A DNA stretch of 64,000 bases, taken from Agrypnia vestita (taxonomy: Eukaryota > Arthropoda > Insecta > Trichoptera > Phryganeidae). Every line of letters begins with the position of its first letter. Position 1 is the stretch's first letter. The stretch is taken from assembly GCA_016648135.1 (NCBI GenBank), contig JADDOH010001573.1, positions 78,823 to 142,822 on the forward strand, read 5' to 3'. Below are positions 40,827 through 50,819 of this stretch, piece after piece. The notes under the pieces were generated by a model. That model was given only the letters and a program-made list of their open reading frames with translations, did no database searches and was not told where the DNA came from. The position numbers and the translations under genes are program-made.

Positions 40827-40900
40827 GGTTGCTATAGCTTAGTGGTCAGAGCACCGGCCCCGGAAAGGAGGTGACCTGGGTTCGAATCTCAGTAGTAACC
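40827..40900 (+). mobile_element. tRNA-like SINE head, family 3
   Basis: GGTTGCTA pairs with TAGTAACC (one G-T), GCTT with GAGC, and CTGGG with CTCAG, giving acceptor, D and T arms; TAGCTTAGTGG and GGTTCGAATCTC are the A and B boxes. The middle part (CCGGCCCCGGAAAGGAG) does not form a proper anticodon arm and lacks T33, so it is not a working tRNA. It joins the 40905-40975 tail directly. Confidence 0.75.
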
Positions 40901-40904
40901 TAAT

Positions 40905-40975
40905 ATTTTTTCGTGAATTAGATTTTTCTGTATTTCTTTCTAATTTTGATTAATTAATTTGGTTTTAATAAATTA
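40905..40975 (+). mobile_element. SINE family 3 body and tail
   Basis: Continues the tRNA-like head and matches 40490-40556. Together with the head it makes a SINE of about 150 bp. Confidence 0.7.
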
Positions 40976-40979
40976 AATT

Positions 40980-41580
40980 TAATATAATCAGGAAAATCGT
41001 TTCTTCAGCATTTGTATTGTAAAGTGTTGATAGAATACGGAGAAATTTACGCATGATTGGAATTCCTCGTGATATATCACTATGGAACAAAATTATCGAA
41101 CGCTCCAGTACATTCTGGAACACACTACTACTATCTGGAATTAGCTATAATATTCGAAAAACGTCTAGAATAGTCAGGAAGCAACGGGAACAAACTGAAA
41201 ACCAGAAAGTACCAGAAAGTAGATACTTGCTCAAAGATCTGAGATAAATTTGCATTTTTGTTTGCGTGTGTGTATATGTGATCCCAAATGAATGTAAGAA
41301 CGCATTGTCATCGATATGAACTCGATGATCAATATTTAAGCTCGATTGTATGATGGGAAATATGTTAATTTTCACATCCAAGATTTTTCACAAGAAATCA
41401 AGATCGGCGGTAAAGTTTATATAAAGGTTTTAAAAATATATGTTCCTTAGCAAACATGAGAATTTTGGCGACTTTTGTATGGGTCGTAAACAGGTTAAAA
41501 CTAGCGATTAATGTATTTTTTGAAGCCTCAAGATGGTGTAATCCCTTTATGTATTTCAGTAATGTATAACACATACATAC
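40980..41580. other. No gene; repeated GAA/TTC words
   Basis: CCAGTACATTCTGGAACACA, TCTGGAATTAGC, ATTCGAAAAACGTCTAGAAT recur between 41100 and 41175 and recall words in the LTR candidate that follows. No open frame of note. Confidence 0.35.
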
Positions 41581-42197
41581 TGTAACGAGGCTAAAAAGAA
41601 TCACGTACTCATATCAAGTGGCTGTTATTTGAATTGGTCACTACACTATCGAAGAATCGACAACGGTCTACAATGTTCTGCGGCTTTCGGGAAGCATCTT
41701 AAACATTCTACAAGAATCCAAATGCCACGAGAATCGTCTCCTAAATACTGGGAACGCCTAGAAGGTTCGATACCAGCATAGGCCAGATATAAATAAGACG
41801 CGCGCGGGAGTAAAGTTTTTGTTGTTTTAGTGCGATTGACAGCGAAACCAACGAGAAGGCAGCTGCGGGCTGCCGAGGCCAGGGTGGCCAACCAAGCGAT
41901 AATTCGTCAGCGAATAATCTATAAAAGTTCTTACGTAGCAAAATAAACTGAAGCAAATAAAACGTGCGGAAACTGGTTGGAATATTCTAGTGAATATTGA
42001 ATGAACTGTTAGAGCGATAATAAAGTTTCTATTTACGAGTGATAAATTACGAAATAGTTTAATTTAAAGAATAGAGTTACATTTCATAGTGTTAAGTGAC
42101 TTTACACGTTTGATTATTTAGTTAATCAGTAATTAATAAATCCGTAAATAATTTCCAGGGTTTTCATTAATTCCTCCCGCAGCCACGATACGTGACA
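41581..42197 (+). mobile_element. Candidate solo LTR
   Basis: TGTAACGAGG at the left and CCACGATACGTGACA at the right give short inverted ends TGTMACG/CGTGACA of LTR type (TG...CA). Inside are a TATAAATAAG box at about 41789 followed by GC-rich sequence, and AATAAA signals near 41940-41965 and 42018. No gag-pol, primer-binding site or polypurine tract flanks it, so it would be a solo LTR. A clean target duplication is not seen, which weakens the call. Confidence 0.4.
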
Positions 42198-42695
42198 ATA
42201 TAATACGATACATACAAATTTATACAATGGAATGTAAAATTTGCATTTTCTAAAAATTGGTCCATTAGTAGCATGGGTTGGTTACCTACAGTATGCGTTG
42301 TACACGTCATCAGCGTTAAACTTCTAGGTCGCCTATCTCTTTATTTATCTTCTTATTGATCTTTATTTATCTTCTTATTGATCTTTATTTTCTTGCAGGA
42401 ATTCGGATTTCAAGAAATCAGGGAAGATGACAGAAACGCCAAGATAAATTTTGATGCCTGTGGTGACATTTCAATCCAACCATTTGTTTGTGCGATGTCT
42501 ATTATTGTCGACTGACCACCACGGAAACCACAAACTCCAGCAAGCGTGACAATGTGCATTGTAATAGGTGTCTACTCGCACCTTTTGAAGTTTTCCATTC
42601 TGCAACAACAAGTGATATGTGATACACCACTGGTGGAGAAGGAGGGGTAGGAAATAATTATTTTTATTATTAATATTTGAAATATTTGAGGCATA
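42198..42695. other. No recognisable feature
   Basis: A direct duplication of TTATTTATCTTCTTATTGAT occurs at about 42340-42385. The 130-codon minus frame at 42471-42863 overlaps the PLE tail and is not called. Confidence 0.4.
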
Positions 42696-42699
42696 CTTT

Positions 42700-42830
42700 G
42701 TGGTAAGGCATTTTAACAAAATGTTAAGTGTGTAACCACTTACGGAGATTTTCGATCTACCGGTTTCGAGATGTATCTGACACTTCGTCAGGACATCTTT
42801 ATAGAAGTTGTTTCGTTTCCATAGAAAATA
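42700..42830 (-). mobile_element. PLE tail, third copy of the 17418-like type
   Basis: Minus strand: CCTGACGAAGTGTCAGATAC, ATCTCGAAACCGGTAGATCG, then GTGGTTACACACTTAACATT. The GAAACCGGTAGA and following words match 31975-32030. The stem between the core halves is weakened. Confidence 0.7.
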
Positions 42831-42839
42831 TATATAATT

Positions 42840-43045
42840 CGCCTCTGACAGCTCTAAAATCATCAGACAAGAGCAGTACGATATTGCGATGCTTACGGAC
42901 GGTTAAAAAAGTTTTATAAGACGAGCGTTGGTAATATTTACTAACGAACGGCCACCCGTTCGTTAATTGTCGATTACCTAACGGATACTTGGTCTTTCGT
43001 TTATAAGACCGGCACTTAATCAATTATATAAAATATATTGTATAT
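42840..43045. other. No recognisable feature
   Basis: CGAACGGCCACCCGTTCGTTA near 42945-42965 is a short inverted repeat (CGAACGG with CCGTTCG). Confidence 0.45.
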
Positions 43046-43048
43046 ACA

Positions 43049-43234
43049 TTTTTTTTTTTTAAATAGAGATGCGAACACGGAATACGTGTCACATCAATAT
43101 TCTTACTATTTTCAAACTAAGCTAAACGCTTGTGCTATGAAAATAGGACTAACTTGCTAGTCTGGGCTGATATTCGAACCCGCGACCTTTGGGTCACGAG
43201 GCGAGTGTCCCAACCACAAGACCAACAAGCTACT
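43049..43234 (-). mobile_element. tRNA-derived SINE, family 1, full length (minus)
   Basis: Head, body and tail as in the 34115 copy, with a GGGTTCGAATATCAG B box and 12 T at 43049-43060 (oligo-A on the minus strand). ATTGTATATACAT occurs on both sides (43038-43050 and 43251-43263) but with extra bases on the right, so it is only a possible target duplication. Confidence 0.92.
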
Positions 43235-43319
43235 CTTGTATTGTATATGTATTGTATATACATATAATAGATTTAAATGTATAAGCTGCGCGCGACAAAA
43301 ATGACACCCTGATATTATA

Positions 43320-43817
43320 CAGGGTGTAATAGAACAAGTCCACAATATTTTGTAGTTGGACTCCTGCCTTGATTATGAGTCGAAAGTGTTCAAGAAACTA
43401 TGACCTACTATCAATAGTTAAGGAGATATGCGACATCAAAGATTTTTTTTTAACATTTCCGACTTATTTTTTATAAAACGTTGAAGTATCATTTCAGTAA
43501 CCTATATGATTACGAAAAATTCATTCGTTTCTATAAAAGTTAAATAAAATAATAAAAACCCTGAAAAATTCCAGTTGGAATTTGGAAGTTCTTGTTATTT
43601 TATTTGATTTGTATTAAAGAGAATGAATTTTTCATATTAGATATAAGTTACTGTAATGATAGTCCAACGTTTTGCAAAAAAAATGTCAGAAATATTGAAA
43701 AAAAAAATGCAGACTTTGATGTCACATATTAGATCATGGTTACTTGAACATTTTCAACTCATAATCAAGGCAGGAATCCACCTGTAAAGTATTGTGGACA
43801 AGTTCTGTTACAACCTG
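43320..43817. mobile_element. Long-TIR MITE (family M), copy 1
   Basis: Ends CAGGGTGTAATAGAAC and, on the minus strand, CAGGTTGTAACAGAAC lie between TA dinucleotides (43318-43319, 43818-43819). Nearly the whole element folds on itself: AAGTCCACAATATTTTG, TTGATTATGAGTCGAAAGTG and CAACGTTTTGCAAAA blocks occur on both arms. TA duplication and CAGGG start suit the Tc1/mariner group. 498 bp, no coding capacity. Confidence 0.85.
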
Positions 43818-43819
43818 TA

Positions 43820-44250
43820 TAGTCTGGTTGTTAGTGTTAAATTTTATAGTTGCCAGAATAGCTTCAGTTAGCTATCGACGTTTCGGAAAATTAACATTTA
43901 ATGTTGTTTTATTAGGCTGAGAGTTTAAAGCAGCAGTTAGTCATTCTACCAGGACCATTCAGCAGTAATTATTTTAATAGGTATATAATCATCCGCGAAA
44001 CTACTATAGTATTTGTATTATACTTCTAGGAATCTCTAAAATTGGTACCAATGACCGAAGCTTAAATAAATTTCGTAACTGCTTAGTTTCCTCATGTGAA
44101 AACCTCGATGATTAAAACATTCCTAAGAAAATTTGCATTATACTGCAGAAATTGTACCGTTTTGATCGAAGTCGTTATATGGTTTTAAGGTAAAAGCAGA
44201 AAGAGATAAAATTCTAATGCAAGGGCAAGGGCATTCATTGCCTTTTATAT
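43820..44250. other. No recognisable feature
   Basis: Nothing supported; TTCGGAAAATTAACATTTAA then TGTTGTTTTATTAG near 43890 might be an old retroelement tail. Confidence 0.4.
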
Positions 44251-44251
44251 G

Positions 44252-44436
44252 TAGCTTGTTGGTCTTGTGGTTAGGACACTGGCCTCGTGATCCAAAGGTT
44301 GCGGGTTCGAACCTCACTGCGGACTAGCAAGTTAGTCCTATTTTCATAGCACAAGCGTTTAGCTTAGTTTGAAAATAGTAAGAATATTGATGTGACACGT
44401 ATTCCGTGTTCACATCTCTATTTAAAAAAAAAATAA
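44252..44436 (+). mobile_element. tRNA-derived SINE, family 1, full length
   Basis: TAGCTTGTTGGTCTTGTGGT, GCGGGTTCGAACCTCACT, CTATTTTCATAGCACAAGCG and the tail CGTGTTCACATCTCTATTTA with an A-rich end. The best preserved plus-strand copy; A and B boxes are intact. Confidence 0.94.
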
Positions 44437-44639
44437 AAAAATACGCATAAATAAAGACATAGTTCTCCAAAATATATAGACATGAACGATAGTAAATTTC
44501 TTAGTACGCGGTCTGTCTGTTTAAAAAATGTAGGTCGAGCTTGTAAATTTTGAAACAATTATGAAAAGGTATATATATATTCGAGAGAATTCAATATTTT
44601 ATAAGAAATATAGCTCTATACTTTCCTAAATCATGTTTC

Positions 44640-44835
44640 CAAATCACTTTTAAAGGCAAAGACAGAAATATTCTCGTTGTGTAAAAAGCAAAGCCAGCAA
44701 TATCCGCTTTAACCAATCGACCCCCATTGATATATATCACACGACAAAAATGAGTTGATTGATTGATTTTGATGTTGATTTTAGAATTTAGATTTTAGTT
44801 GAAACGTAGCAAAGACAGCAATATCCAAATACCTA
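44640..44835 (+). repeat. Repeated AAAGNCAGCAATATCC words
   Basis: GGCAAAGACAGAAATATTCT (44656), GCAAAGCCAGCAATATCCGC (44688) and GCAAAGACAGCAATATCCAA (44811) match the ends of the foldback at 57505-57743, so decayed copies of that element are likely here. Confidence 0.55.
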
Positions 44836-44844
44836 ACCTACTAA

Positions 44845-45345
44845 ATATAATAATTTCGTTATCTATCTGTCCCGCAAGTCCGTAAAATTCTGAAATTCAC
44901 AACTAAAAAACAAAATTACACGGATTGAGGCGACTAACCAACATAGCCACCACCGCTACTCCGTGGCCCGTCCAAAATATACTACGCATTGTAATGGATT
45001 AGCTAAGACGCGAACCATTAATTTACGCCTCCTACGTTTGATAGGCTTTTTATTTTATTATGTACCAGCTAAGTGTAGACTTTAAGTAACTTTTAGTCAT
45101 ATTTTATCAATTTGTGTATTAACCTTAAAATGTAGATAAATGTCATCGCGGAATTTTCTCTATATCTTTTTGAGTTCTATAAAAGAATTTAAATATCTTT
45201 TACCGTCAAGGCAGCGTTCGTAAAAATGCTCGCTCGACCATTTTTTCGTCGACTTTAGTTGTAAAATAGGCCACCACGAAAAGCCCTTTTATTTTAATAT
45301 ACATCTTATGTTCATCCTGAAGATCGATTCTTAATATTTATATTT
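44845..45345 (-). mobile_element. Helitron relic related to 58735-59135
   Basis: TAGTCATATTTTATCAATTT, TTGAGTTCTATAAAAG, GTCAAGGCAGCGTTCGTAAA and AAAATAGGCCACCACGAAAA line up in order with 58790-58985. The CTATCTGTCCCGCAAGTCCG stretch at 44861 is shared with 33985. CTAG end and hairpin are not preserved. Confidence 0.7.
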
Positions 45346-45349
45346 TTAT

Positions 45350-46990
45350 TTTATTAATCTATCTTAATTATTTAGTTCCATACATGATTTCATTTAAACA
45401 TATTGCATTCCATAATCTTGTCATTTAAACGTTTTTATAACAACATTTTTGCACTTCTGTTTTTGACATGGAGAGTCTGAAATAGTTTTCGATTAGATAC
45501 CTATGCGAGTATTCTTGACCTGTCATTATTCGCGCCAAATTTCCCATCGCGGATCGGGGGTATTTTTAGCGCGGCGGATTCCTGCCGCTCGCAGTTCACT
45601 TGCACCGGCGCGTGGGAAACTTTCTCTCGCCTACTAATATTACACTCCGCATGAAAATAGTGCACGTCAGACAGGTAATTCTGCGCCAGCTGCCAATTTC
45701 TATGTACGCACACGTCCATACGCCAGTGGCATATCCATTTCAAAATCCACAAATCAAAACGAGGGGACATATCGTCCCATTGGAGGTTTGGGGGTTGGTA
45801 GTACTTTGGAAAAACTGCTTTTAGGTCACCACCCGTCGTGTGACGGGAAAGCTCAACAGGCGTAGAATATTTGATGATTTTATTATCTCGATAAAACAAT
45901 ACAAGGTATACATGAGTACGATTACAAAGACAATGATAGATACTCGAAGGGCGACAGCCTCTGGCCTTACGCCGGGGGTCGATGGAAGACTGACACGCCC
46001 GTACAGGGCGTGGGCTGCTTTTTATATGATTTGTGAACAAAGGAGTTTCTTGAGGTCTGGCTGTATGTGTATAGATATGCTGACATCGCGGTGGTCTACA
46101 TCGGGAGTGCGTGTACCCTGCTCATGCCTCGTTTGCTTATGCGGCAGTCTTGCCACGTATGTATATGTGTGGCCTAAATTGTTGGTTTATGTATTGTGGT
46201 ATGAAATGCTACAGAGGCAAAACTCACTGAAGTGACATTCTGCCGAATTCTGAACCAAGCAATATTGCTATTTCTGTTCTTGACACTTATTTTATAACAT
46301 TGTAGTGACGCCAATTTTGAAGTTTGACAGGTTTGAAATGAATGAAGGTGGTCGCGCCAATATCCATGTATATTTTTATAATATGTATTTCGAACGCCTG
46401 TGCATGGGAGGGATAGGCAAACTCTCCACATGTTATATACTTTCGAAGCGCCGACCGACCAGAGCCGAACTCGCCAGTTCAAAAACGATCGCCGTTTGCA
46501 TCGCATAAAGACATTTGTAATTGAACGATCTCTCCGCCCGCTTCTGTTATACCGCAGTTTTTTGTTGAGAGTGAATATCTTCATGGTGGAGACGGCATCC
46601 GCATCTTCATACAGTCCATTCCAGAGGAGTATAGAGTTTTCTGGCAAATAGGAGGATCCAAAGGTGAGTTTTGCATTGTTTGTGTACGGGCGTTTCGCTC
46701 TTATAATGGACAACTGGCATGCTTTCGAAGTCTCCGTACAGCTGTCAACTATTTGAGCGTAATATTCTAATAACTGCCGCCGATCCAGAAGGAGATAAAA
46801 AATTGAAAATATTGATTTTCAGCTGCGAAATCTATGTATACTGTTTCATAAGAAGGGACAAAAGATGTCACTAACATAACCTCTTGAAATATACGGATGA
46901 TTCCTATTTCGAACATATACCTGTATAATTTTCAAAAATTCGATACGTGGATGTTCTTTCGATGGAATTGATGAACATATCATCATGTAG
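45350..46990. other. GC-richer stretch with unassigned open frames
   Basis: Two 179-codon minus frames (45501-46040 and 46174-46713) and overlapping plus frames occur. In the second, TFGSSYLPENSILLWNGL faintly recalls the SYLPRT..LWN.LP motif of LINE C-termini, but neighbours do not fit. CpG-containing words are more frequent than around. I cannot decide between a decayed element and unrecognised host sequence. Confidence 0.25.
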
Positions 46991-46992
46991 AT

Positions 46993-47175
46993 TGATCACT
47001 TAAGTCAGCTCCTACAAGTTGTAAGCCCAGGACCATCGTACAAAAGACTTCCATACATATTTCTCACATAAATAGCTTATTCTCTGTGAGACTTTTATAA
47101 ATCATTATCTTAATTAAATAATAATCCCGCAGTGGATAAATACAATAATTGTGTTCTCAGAACATACATATAAAA
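46993..47175 (-). repeat. FB1 arm and tail, diverged
   Basis: TGATCACTTAAGTCAGCTCC, AAAAGACTTCCATACATATT and CTCTGTGAGACTTTTATAAA follow the right arm of FB1; AATAATAATCCCGCAGTGGA then TAAATACAATAATTGTG is a worn tail. Confidence 0.6.
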
Positions 47176-47179
47176 ATGT

Positions 47180-48900
47180 TTTTAAGTTTAAATACTTTTT
47201 TGGACATGACTGCTTTATGGGATCTTCCCAGAAGTTCACTATTTTGGAACTGGGCAAGAGAGTGGTGATTAAGAACACCAAAACGGGGAAAGTAAAAATT
47301 TAGTGACTATATTTTAAATGTTGAATTTAACATATCGACCGTCCCCTTCGTGTATTGTCAATTTCTGTTTTACTATCTGATGATATGGCGATGAAATTGA
47401 AAAAAAGAATATTCAAACTTTGAAGCTTAATATCTCAGTTTTTTGCTTATGTCAGATAATACTTGTTATTCCAAGGACACGACATGTCGAAGTAATAAGT
47501 TAAACAGTTCCGATATTTGAAAAATTGTAAGACCTGATATAACATAATATAATGCTACTATTCCTTATTCCTATTATCTGAAACTGGTGTTTATAAATAA
47601 TAGAACCGACCGAAGGTTTTCAATTTTTTTTTTTAAATAACGAAAGAGATGAATTGTTATTTAAATACATAAATATAGTACATAATGTACGGAAATGTAT
47701 CAAAAACAAAGGGACAAACTCTTCGGAATGTCTGCAATTTTTGGGGCACAGCCAATAGTAAATATTTTTAATGTGTAAAAGACCTTAGAGAATCTATTTT
47801 TTCAAGAAAGTAATTTAATGGCAATTCAGTGACCCTCGACTGTAAAAGTTCTCGAATATAAATATTCTATTTATAATTTCAATGTAAGGATTTCATTGAC
47901 AGCTCGTCATGATACTATTTATTATTAATAATTTTAAATTTATTAGACTTCATTTTTATTTGTGGAATACATTTCAATATTTATTGAAAATAATATATAG
48001 ATTTTTTTTGATAAGTTTTGATTGTTTCTGTTCAACCAGCCCTAGGGAACGTTCCTAAGTATTTGTGTATTTGTTTTGTAAGCTTAATTACAAGTTTGGC
48101 GGGTTAGGTGTGTGTGTTTGTGTTGCGTTGTGAAGAAAAAAATGTCTGCCCGTCCAAAGACATCTCCTTGTGGTGGCGCGTGACCTGTATTGTGTGAGTG
48201 CGCGTGTTATATGTGAGATGTTTCAGCAGAGACAGGATAAGTAGATGGATACAGGGTGTTATATTTCTCGGCAGTCGGGGCCTGGTTAGCTGCATAGATC
48301 TTCTGATTGGTTAGACTCGCTTGATCGTACGGTTAGAGACACGGCGGGTATAGACCACCACACGAGTATATTATATGTAAATCACATTTTAAATTATATG
48401 GTATATAATGTATTATAGTAGGAAATTTATGTATGTATTCATATAATATTACAACATCATATAAAAGATGATACTTAATAATGTTGTATAATTTCACATT
48501 ATTATAAGCGTAGGGGAAAAGTGCCAAGTCAAAAGTTCTGTTTGATGGATAATTAAGATTGAAGTTTTTGGATAGTGTTAACAATATACGATTCTGAATG
48601 CGACTATGTCAATTTTTTTCGTACTGCGGATAACCCTAGACTGCTTTGATCACACCACAAAATTCCATGTTATAGAATATTTAAGGATTTACGTTAGCAT
48701 GTTTATTTTTAAGTAAGAGATGACTACTTGTAGACTTGGTAAAAAAACTCGAAATTGCTATAATTTGACTTGATCAATTTTACTAATATACTCACGATAT
48801 AATATGAAATTATTTTTTTCGTTCATATATTAATTAAAATAAAAGAAATATTTTTACACGTATTTAAAAATATAATACAAATCACATATACTTTCGGATT
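47180..48900. other. No recognisable feature
   Basis: AT-rich. A GT-rich patch at 48106-48130 (GTGTGTGTGTTTGTGTTGCG) and a GC-richer patch to 48350 show no gene. Confidence 0.45.
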
Positions 48901-48907
48901 AAAACGG

Positions 48908-48985
48908 TGACCCGAGAAAGCCGCGCCCGACAAACCCGCGATGACAAAGCCACGATGAAAACACCGCGCCGATAAAGCCACGAAA
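48908..48985 (+). repeat. Degenerate GACAAAGCC(G/A)CG repeat
   Basis: Words GAGAAAGCCGCG, GACAAACCCGCG, GACAAAGCCACG, GAAAACACCGCG and GATAAAGCCACG follow each other with a period near 12-14 bp. The inverse word GCGGCTTTGTCATC appears at 49204. TTAGG tract 13 bp further on. Confidence 0.75.
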
Positions 48986-48997
48986 TAAAAATAAAAA

Positions 48998-49023
48998 TTA
49001 GGTTACGTTAGGTTAGGTTAGGT
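48998..49023 (+). repeat. Interstitial TTAGG tract
   Basis: TTAGGTTACGTTAGGTTAGG then TTAGG, five units with one change. Similar tracts: 13236-13251 and 54353-54365. Confidence 0.85.
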
Positions 49024-49029
49024 CTTATA

Positions 49030-49490
49030 TTTTTTTTTTTGTATTGGCAATAAAAATTATGCAGATATAGTGACGATTCTGAAGTAATTATGATATAATA
49101 AGATTGACAGGCTTGGAGAAAGGCTTGCACACAAAATAAAATAAATAAAATAAAAAACCTTTTTTTTTCATTTTATAATTTTGATTCGTGTGGCAATGTC
49201 GATGCGGCTTTGTCATCACGATATTGTCGGTATTATCGGAATGACTATTAAAAAAATATTTTACCACTTTGTACATACCTATCATACTTCCATAAAAAAA
49301 TAATTATGTCAGAATGAGGGAAAATATGCGAAAGAGCTAGAGTGTCGATTCGTTCAGTGATGACTTGCGTGGTAGAAATACAATGTGAAATAGTGAAAAT
49401 ATTTTTTTCTGATAATTGCCTAGGTTTGATTTGACCTTAAGATATTCTTACTTCTGTGGAACGTTTTCCTAGACCATGGCATATCATCAG
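49030..49490. other. No recognisable feature
   Basis: AT-rich, nothing supported. Confidence 0.45.
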
Positions 49491-49494
49491 TTAA

Positions 49495-49960
49495 GAAATT
49501 CCACACATTTTCTAGGTAGCATATTCCTACTAAATTCACAGTTGAGTTAGATATATCGAAAAAAAGTTGTCGCTTTTTTCCTTAACCGTTGACATTTCAC
49601 TCAAAGTTTAAAGTATATTTTTAACTGTTCGAAGAATATTTTTTCTTCTGTATGAAGGCTTGAACTTTGTGGTGACATTATTATTAAAATAAAACACAAA
49701 TCACTTTGTTTTCACCACTTTATTAGATTAAACAATCTACATGTTTCGAGAACAATGTTCTCTCCTTCAGGATTATTGGTGTACTCCTTGGTGCATATTT
49801 TCAATTCGAAATTCCACACATTGTGTATGTAGCACAGTCCTACTAAATTTACAGCGGAGTCAGAAATATCAAAAAAAAAGTTGTCGCATTTTTTCCTTAA
49901 CTGTTGATATTTCACTCAAAGCTTAAAGAATATTTTCTATTCAAAATTGAATGAAGAAGA
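49495..49960 (-). mobile_element. PLE-like tail between two direct repeats of about 155 bp
   Basis: 49495-49650 and 49808-49960 are diverged direct repeats (TCCTACTAAATT, AAAAAGTTGTCGC, TTCACTCAAAG blocks). Between them, minus strand, lies CCTGAAGGAGAGAACATTGT then TCTCGAAACATGTAGATTG, i.e. the hammerhead-like layout with a 7-bp stem, and an end ATGTCACCACAAAG shared with 29690. A tail flanked by direct repeats fits the tandem, pseudo-LTR arrangement described for PLEs. Confidence 0.65.
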
Positions 49961-49964
49961 TTTT

Positions 49965-50405
49965 TCCAAAGTTTTTGGTATAAGCTACGAAACTCCCTGT
50001 ATAATTCTTGGTTTATCTGAATAAAATTAATGATATATCTACTTTTATATACCAATTAATAATTATCAGTGAAAACCTATAATTGGCTTTTATGTTTCCC
50101 ATTCTTTGTATTTACTTACTTATTGTAAGCTGTTGGTTTTCCGAATAAATATAAATAAATAAATAGATTTTATTTTCGACGCTAACAAGCCAACCCGTGT
50201 CTGGTATCACCGACACATTATCGCCGGGAACCAGACCAATTTTTTTGCGTGAAACTCAAAACTGGTAAAAAAAAGCGCCCAGGAATGCGAAGAATGTTAA
50301 TTGAGATATATGCAGAGCTGCAATAAGAGGCCGTGGTCCCGCGGCTAATGGTGATACCGTAATGAAGTGGCCTAGAGCCAAAGCGCGCGGCATACCGACC
50401 CGAAA
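49965..50405. other. No gene; short (AAAT)n and a small palindrome
   Basis: (AAAT)n at 50147-50165. GTGTCTGGTATCACCGACAC at 50197-50216 has GTGTC/GACAC ends. From 50200 GC content rises toward the open frame that follows. Confidence 0.4.
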
Positions 50406-50408
50406 TAG

Positions 50409-50645
50409 CCCGCCACTTCATCACCTCCGCCCCGCGCACGCATGGCGCTGCCGCCGCGTATCAGTCATCGGAAACTGGCTATCCACCCAGTCGATAAATC
50501 AAAACAATTATTATTGCGAAAACAATTTATGAGGCGCTCATTAAAATCGGCTCTGAATTATGCACTCCTGGCATCCTGGGATTTCAACGGAAGAGCTAAA
50601 GTATTCGCTCTTCTCGAGCTGGTCTACGAATACCGCGGACTACAG
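50409..50645 (+). CDS. Candidate coding exon, unknown function
   Basis: An open frame after a stop at 50406 gives, from ATG 50442, MALPPRISHRKLAIHPVDKS and later LNYALLASWDFNGRAKVFAL then LELVYEYRGLQ, followed by a donor-like CAGGTAAAA at 50643. The frame stays open to 50789, but past the donor it becomes low in complexity (H, K, T, Q). Base composition is more GC-rich than flanks. No family recognised; PLE sequence begins about 200 bp downstream, so this could also be a PLE 5' portion. Confidence 0.25.
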
Positions 50646-50819
50646 GTAAAACTCATCTACGAGCTAGCGAATGGAGAAACACAAGACGAAGACATTAAAC
50701 TACACAAAATACACGAAAATCATCAACACTACACTAAAACTGGTCAAAACTACCACAAAACTCAAGCCAAAACAAAAACAGGACAATAACGACTAATTTG
50801 TAACGGTTTAAAATTATAC

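Noticed and set aside
40827..40900. Functional tRNA gene
   Set aside because: Anticodon arm does not pair and T33 is absent; a SINE tail follows directly.
42471..42863. 130-codon minus open frame
   Set aside because: It overlaps a PLE tail and has no motif; position explains it as chance.
46540..46700. LINE C-terminus (SYLPENSILLWNGL)
   Set aside because: Only one short motif fits and the neighbouring residues do not follow any LINE pattern.
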